A DNA stretch of 18,971 nt from an uncultured Candidatus Peregrinibacteria bacterium. Its GTDB lineage: Bacteria; Patescibacteriota; Gracilibacteria; CAIRYL01. Made by a program: the position numbers and the translations under genes. The DNA lies in the NCBI GenBank assembly GCA_903882825.1, contig CAIRYL010000029.1, positions 1-18,971 of the forward strand, written 5' to 3'. Position 1 is the stretch's first letter; each line of letters begins with the position of its first letter. Positions 14,803 through 18,971 of the stretch are shown one piece after another. The notes under the pieces were generated by a model. That model searched no databases. It was given only the letters and a program-made list of their open reading frames with translations, and was not told the DNA's origin.

Positions 14803-17800
14803 TTATGGAGTGGTCACGAGCACTTCATCACTTTCGGAATAAATTTCCTGATCATCATCCGATAAAATAGCAGTTTTCAGAATATCTCCCATATGAATAT
14901 CCGCTTTATAGTCTAAAAATCCACAAATATTTATATCCCCTGGGAAAAGTATTATTCGATTTTTGTTGAGTATTTTTCCGTTTGTATTTCCATTTCCACC
15001 ATTGTTTCCATTATTTCCGCCGTTTCCATCTCCATTTCCATCATTATTTCCACCATTTTCATCTCCTCCCGTATCTCCATTTTTATTATCTCCATTATTT
15101 CCATTTCCACCATTGTTTCCATTATTTCCGCCATTTCCATCCTCCCCTGTATTTTTATTATTATTATTTTTTTTAAAAGATCCATCATTATTTCTGGGAT
15201 CTACAATTTCCGGACAACCATCCGCATCATCTATTCCGTCTTTATCTTCAGGGACAAAAAGGCATAAATCTTTTTCGTTTTCTGCACGTGGTAAAAGGTT
15301 TTCAATCGCTATTTTTTGGGGATTAGGATTGAGGGGATTATCTGGAGATGTATTGTTATTATTTCCATTCCCATCTTTTTTTGGAGTGGGAAGAGGATTG
15401 TTTTTTGTAGTAGGCGTGAGTAAAGTATTGGGATCTGTTTTTCCGTCAGATGGATCTTGTTCGTTAAGACCATTTGCCACTTCTATATAATCAGGAATCC
15501 CGTCTTGGTCACTGTCTATAAGTCGACAATCTCTTTGTAATAACAGTATTTGTGCCATACGAGCAAATTCTCCACGGGTAATGTATTGTTCAGGAAAGGT
15601 GAATCCAAAAGAAGGCGTAATCATTCCCATATTTACTGCCGTAATCACTTCGTCAAAATACCAAGCATCTGGGGCAATATCATGCACCGGTTTTATAGGA
15701 GTGCTCGACAGTGGTATTTTTGCCTGTCTCAATAAAATAGCAACCGATTCTGCTCTGGAAATATTTTGGTACGGCTTAAAAAATCCATCGCCATATCCCA
15801 TAATCATCCCCAATTTTTTTGCTTTTGAAACGCAAAAATGAAACCACTCACTCGTTGTAACATCTGGAAAAGGGAGAGCTTCTAAAAATCGCTGTAATTC
15901 GAATTCTGTAGGATTGGTACAGTCTAAACACGTGGTGGCACCGAGCGCCACTTTTACAAATTCCGCACGCGTAATAAGCGCATCTGGTCGAAATGTTCCA
16001 TCTTCATATCCATTTAAAATACCTCTTTTAAGTAAGTCCATAATTGATTCATACGCCGGATGTGTTTCTAATAAATCGGTAAATTTTGGAGAAGTATCAT
16101 TTTTTGCGTTTTCATTATTGGCGATAAAAGATGGTACAGGTGGAGAAAGAGTGGCGATTTTTCCGCTGGCATTCAATGATCTATCTATATTTATTTCTTG
16201 TTCAAAAATATTTTTCAGAACCATTTGAAATACTTTTTTATCATTTATAAAAAAATGTATCAACAGGGGAGTATTTTCGGCAGTATTGGCAATTTCCATC
16301 CTGAAACCTTCTGGTGAAAGGATTTGAATATCTCCAAATCGAGAAATAAGGGCAAGAGGAGTATTATTTTGAGTATTAAAAAGAACAGCACCTTCTGGGA
16401 AACTGGGCGCATCTGCAGGAAGCGGTCCAAATGAAAAAACATCATTTGGATCTGGGTCAAAAAGAGAAACGCCACTCTTGGTGAGCAGAGTATTAATATT
16501 TGATTCTGTAACAGGCTGTAAAAAAAGTTGTACGGCATTTTGCCCACTGGTTTCGGTAATAACATTTGCAACAATTATTTTTTCACTATTGAGTAATACC
16601 TGACGGGTAGGAAGAGATTGATTTCCTGCTATCAGTGCTACGGAATATCCACTTTCTTTGGCTATAAGTCGTCCATTTTCGGCAATCACTTCCCCAATAA
16701 TTTTCCCGCTGTGATCTTTTATAATGGCATTACGAGATTTTTGAAAATCAGAAACGGTATATTCTCCTTTTGCATTGGTGAGGTATCGCCCTTGTTCATT
16801 GGCACTGGCAGTTTTTATTTTTTTCGTGATTCCCGATCTATTTCTGAGAATTACGAATGGAGTATTTTGAAATCCTGGAAGTGTTGACCCGTTTACAATA
16901 CGGTTTTGAACGCTCGCAGTGTTTATAAAAATTTCTGGTGATTTTATGCTGACTTTTATGGAAAGAAATGTTGAGTTTCCATTGCTGTCGGTTACTTTTA
17001 ATGGATAAGTGAGCACTGTGGGTTTGGTATTTATGCCGGTGGTAATAGTTTTCCCAACAGTATCGTATTGTCCGTCACCGTTGGTATCCCATTCGTAGGT
17101 AAGTGTACTTTCGGAATCAAAAATAAGAGGAGCATGAATGGTGTTGGCTGTATACAAATATCCAATTTGAAGAGGATTTGCGAGCCCAAAAGGAGCGCTT
17201 TTATCGAGTGACTTTCGTGGTGCAGAAAGTACTGGTGCAGAAAGAGTGCTGGTATTTCCATCATCTAAAATCCAACGAATACGAGTTGTCCAAAATCCTT
17301 CTGGAAGGGGTATTTCAAAATTTTCTCCGGTAAATTCACCCATCATTACGGTTTCGTCTTCTTCGGTTATCCATTGTTTTCCGGCAATAACAAATGGTTT
17401 TTGTGGCATGATAAATGTATTTTTTTCAGAATCGGAAAGAGGCAACGCCAGTGCCGTTGGAAATACAAAAATAGCACGCTTTTTTTGACTCGCATTTTTT
17501 CGTACATCTGCAGTCACTGAATCTCGTAAAAGAATTTCCGCACCAATAATATGTTCGTTTTCCGAAGGAATAACCGAAAGAGAAATCGAATCGACGCCTT
17601 CTGTTACCTCTGGATTTTGTGGTGCAGGGGCGTGTGGTAAAAAGAAGTCTATATTTCCCACTTCTGGGTTTCCCGTAAAATATTGTTTGGAAACCTGTGT
17701 TTTACGATTTTCCTTCCAAAAAACTGATCGCTGAGTGGCGTATACAATATCTTCATCTCCGTCTTTATCTATATCTACAAATGCAGAACTGACGATGGGA

Positions 17801-18971
17801 AGATCAATTGCCAATACTCGAACTGATTTTTGACTGGATTCATCAAAAATATATAAACCTTCCAACGGAATAACTTCTGTTTCAGGAATATTTTGTGCAG
17901 GAGTGGCATTTTGGGGAGAAGTTTTTATTCCATTAAAAATACTGGTGGTGCTGGCAAACATTCTTTTCTCTTCAGAAAAATATTTTCCTAAATCATCCTG
18001 CATGGCTATCATTTTCTGAGATCTTTCGGTGAGTCCTTTTTGTTCTTCTTCCAGATTTTTTTTCAATTTCGCAGTAGCCGTCATTCCTATTGGAGGAAGT
18101 GTGACTTTTTGAGGGGGGAGATTCATCATTTTTTCTATTTCTTCTACACTCATTAATTTTTCTGGATCACGGAGCATTGGTTCCATTTTTTTCAGTTCTG
18201 ATTGAATAAATCCGTTAATTATTTTATTTTCTAGAGGTCGTATGGTTTTATTTTCTATGGGTTTTACCGTATTGGGGAGATCTATAGTATTTTTTAAATC
18301 GATGGTGGTATTTGTATTTTGAATTGTTTTTGAAAAATCAACAGTGTTTTGAAATGGACTTTCAAATGATTGAACTTTATTAAACAGTGAATTTGTTTTT
18401 TGATTAAATTCACTCGACATTTTTTTAAATGAATCGAGTACTCCCGCTTCGGATAAATCCCAATCGAGATTTACTTCTGTACGAACGCGTACTTCCGCAA
18501 TACTCGGAATTTGGTAATTGGGCATTTGTTTCGAAAGCCAGTCCATACTTAATGGATTGGATGGTCTTTCGGTGAGCCATTCTACTGTAGATTTTATTGT
18601 TGATTCGTCAAAAATAAAAAATCCTCGACGAATAATACAGTATAAAGTAAGTGCCGTTTTTGCGAGTTTTAAGAGTGATTGAAGCGATCCTAAAATTTTT
18701 GGAATTTTTGGAGGAGGAGGAAGGTCAGGGAGTTTTGGGATGGTGAGTGCCGGCAACGGTTCCAATTCAAAATTTAAAGAAAATGGTTCCAAAACGGGAA
18801 GATCTGGAAAGCGAAAAGAGGCGGTTGGGGTACGAGGAAGGAGTAATTTTGGGAGAGGGGAAAGTCGTACTTCTTTTGGAGTAAATGAAATAACCGGTAA
18901 TGGAATAGTAATTCCCGCATTAATATCAGAAAGATCCAACACAATATCTGGTATTCTTGGAAATTTAATAA
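14803..18971 (-). CDS. Giant SLH-domain surface protein (5' end outside window)
   Basis: At least 1389 aa; the frame is open to the right edge. GTG at 18942 is internal, and the open reading upstream (IKFPRIPDIV) looks coding. From the N-side: a proline-rich stretch; a Gln/Asn/Lys helical region with repeated NTIDL/ENK phrases; an FG-GAP-like calcium loop DIDKDGDEDIVYA (near 17740-17775); a PKD-like domain around YEWDTNGDGQYDTVG (near 17050-17130); three SLH domains (about 16060-15540: GYEDGTFRP, GYGDGFFKP, and a weaker FGFTFPEQYITRGEFA); calcium-binding DSDQDGIPDYIE and EDKDGIDDADGCPE; a Gly/Asn linker (15180-14970); and a 56-residue tail. The signal peptide must lie outside. Likely exported and anchored at the cell surface by SLH. 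It converges on folP with 33 nt between stops; no terminator hairpin seen. Confidence 0.88.
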   Translation of the reverse strand, partial: IKFPRIPDIVLDLSDINAGITIPLPVISFTPKEVRLSPLPKLLLPRTPTASFRFPDLPVLEPFSLNFELEPLPALTIPKLPDLPPPPKIPKILGSLQSLLKLAKTALTLYCIIRRGFFIFDESTIKSTVEWLTERPSNPLSMDWLSKQMPNYQIPSIAEVRVRTEVNLDWDLSEAGVLDSFKKMSSEFNQKTNSLFNKVQSFESPFQNTVDFSKTIQNTNTTIDLKNTIDLPNTVKPIENKTIRPLENKIINGFIQSELKKMEPMLRDPEKLMSVEEIEKMMNLPPQKVTLPPIGMTATAKLKKNLEEEQKGLTERSQKMIAMQDDLGKYFSEEKRMFASTTSIFNGIKTSPQNATPAQNIPETEVIPLEGLYIFDESSQKSVRVLAIDLPIVSSAFVDIDKDGDEDIVYATQRSVFWKENRKTQVSKQYFTGNPEVGNIDFFLPHAPAPQNPEVTEGVDSISLSVIPSENEHIIGAEILLRDSVTADVRKNASQKKRAIFVFPTALALPLSDSEKNTFIMPQKPFVIAGKQWITEEDETVMMGEFTGENFEIPLPEGFWTTRIRWILDDGNTSTLSAPVLSAPRKSLDKSAPFGLANPLQIGYLYTANTIHAPLIFDSESTLTYEWDTNGDGQYDTVGKTITTGINTKPTVLTYPLKVTDSNGNSTFLSIKVSIKSPEIFINTASVQNRIVNGSTLPGFQNTPFVILRNRSGITKKIKTASANEQGRYLTNAKGEYTVSDFQKSRNAIIKDHSGKIIGEVIAENGRLIAKESGYSVALIAGNQSLPTRQVLLNSEKIIVANVITETSGQNAVQLFLQPVTESNINTLLTKSGVSLFDPDPNDVFSFGPLPADAPSFPEGAVLFNTQNNTPLALISRFGDIQILSPEGFRMEIANTAENTPLLIHFFINDKKVFQMVLKNIFEQEINIDRSLNASGKIATLSPPVPSFIANNENAKNDTSPKFTDLLETHPAYESIMDLLKRGILNGYEDGTFRPDALITRAEFVKVALGATTCLDCTNPTEFELQRFLEALPFPDVTTSEWFHFCVSKAKKLGMIMGYGDGFFKPYQNISRAESVAILLRQAKIPLSSTPIKPVHDIAPDAWYFDEVITAVNMGMITPSFGFTFPEQYITRGEFARMAQILLLQRDCRLIDSDQDGIPDYIEVANGLNEQDPSDGKTDPNTLLTPTTKNNPLPTPKKDGNGNNNNTSPDNPLNPNPQKIAIENLLPRAENEKDLCLFVPEDKDGIDDADGCPEIVDPRNNDGSFKKNNNNKNTGEDGNGGNNGNNGGNGNNGDNKNGDTGGDENGGNNDGNGDGNGGNNGNNGGNGNTNGKILNKNRIILFPGDINICGFLDYKADIHMGDILKTAILSDDDQEIYSESDEVLVTTP
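14986..15030. repeat. Gly/Asn-linker direct repeat, copy 1
   Basis: 45 bp that recur at 15097-15141 with one mismatch (44 of 45), offset 111 bp, i.e. 37 codons. It codes on the minus strand for the G/N-rich linker. The high identity at DNA level points to recent duplication. Confidence 0.8.
15097..15141. repeat. Gly/Asn-linker direct repeat, copy 2
   Basis: Partner of 14986-15030. Between the copies the linker is built from shorter TTTCCA-type units, so both a simple repeat and a larger duplication are visible. Confidence 0.8.

Noticed and set aside
14970..15180. CRISPR array
   Set aside because: The repeats are in frame, lack unique spacers of equal length and code for the G/N linker; no cas genes are present.
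14963..15490. 175-aa + ORF rich in P, F and S
   Set aside because: It is the reverse strand of the Gly/Asn linker and calcium repeats in the surface protein.
1..18971. Alternative genetic code with UGA = glycine
   Set aside because: ORFs of 985 and 1379 codons contain no UGA, and UGA ends the helicase, res and cinA-like genes at the expected points.

Overview
The window is AT-rich chromosomal DNA that most resembles a Candidate Phyla Radiation (Patescibacteria) genome. The main pointer is the cysteine-ladder zinc-ribbon protein at 12229-13938, a family I know mostly from CPR genomes. Compact operons without Shine-Dalgarno sequences and a giant SLH-domain surface protein fit with this. UGA is used as a stop and is absent inside the long ORFs, so the UGA=Gly code of Gracilibacteria and Absconditabacteria does not apply. 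I cannot assign a phylum from sequence alone.

The left half (1-9742) is a type III-like restriction-modification defence island read on the + strand: the C-terminal part of an SNF2-family helicase (5' end outside the window), a NYN-domain putative RNase, a very large Mod methyltransferase and a Res helicase-nuclease. The island is damaged. The helicase lacks one base in its motif VI region, and res is split between motifs II and III by a complete 1121-bp insertion sequence with 8-bp target duplications. Removing the element and one duplication restores the res frame exactly. The NYN gene lies between two 36-bp direct copies of the helicase 3' end, as if inserted into a helicase-mod operon. 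The central (target-recognition) part of mod is visibly more AT-rich than its flanks.

The middle (9743-11557) is mostly non-coding. It holds a cluster of strong hairpins, two small unrecognised genes (one with a good promoter), and two diverged 72-bp direct repeats 1435 bp apart.

The right half is core-like. An initiator tRNA gene (- strand) is followed by a compact + strand operon of a CinA C-terminal domain protein (putative NMN amidase), the cysteine-ladder protein and an atypical dihydropteroate synthase. A very long surface protein gene converges on it from the right. This protein has FG-GAP-like, PKD-like and three SLH modules, calcium-binding repeats and a Gly/Asn linker; its 5' end is outside the window.

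Working together: if res and the helicase are truly inactive, the cell would keep Mod as a lone methyltransferase with the NYN protein beside it. The best candidate for an undescribed system is the helicase-NYN-Mod-Res combination in its intact ancestral form.
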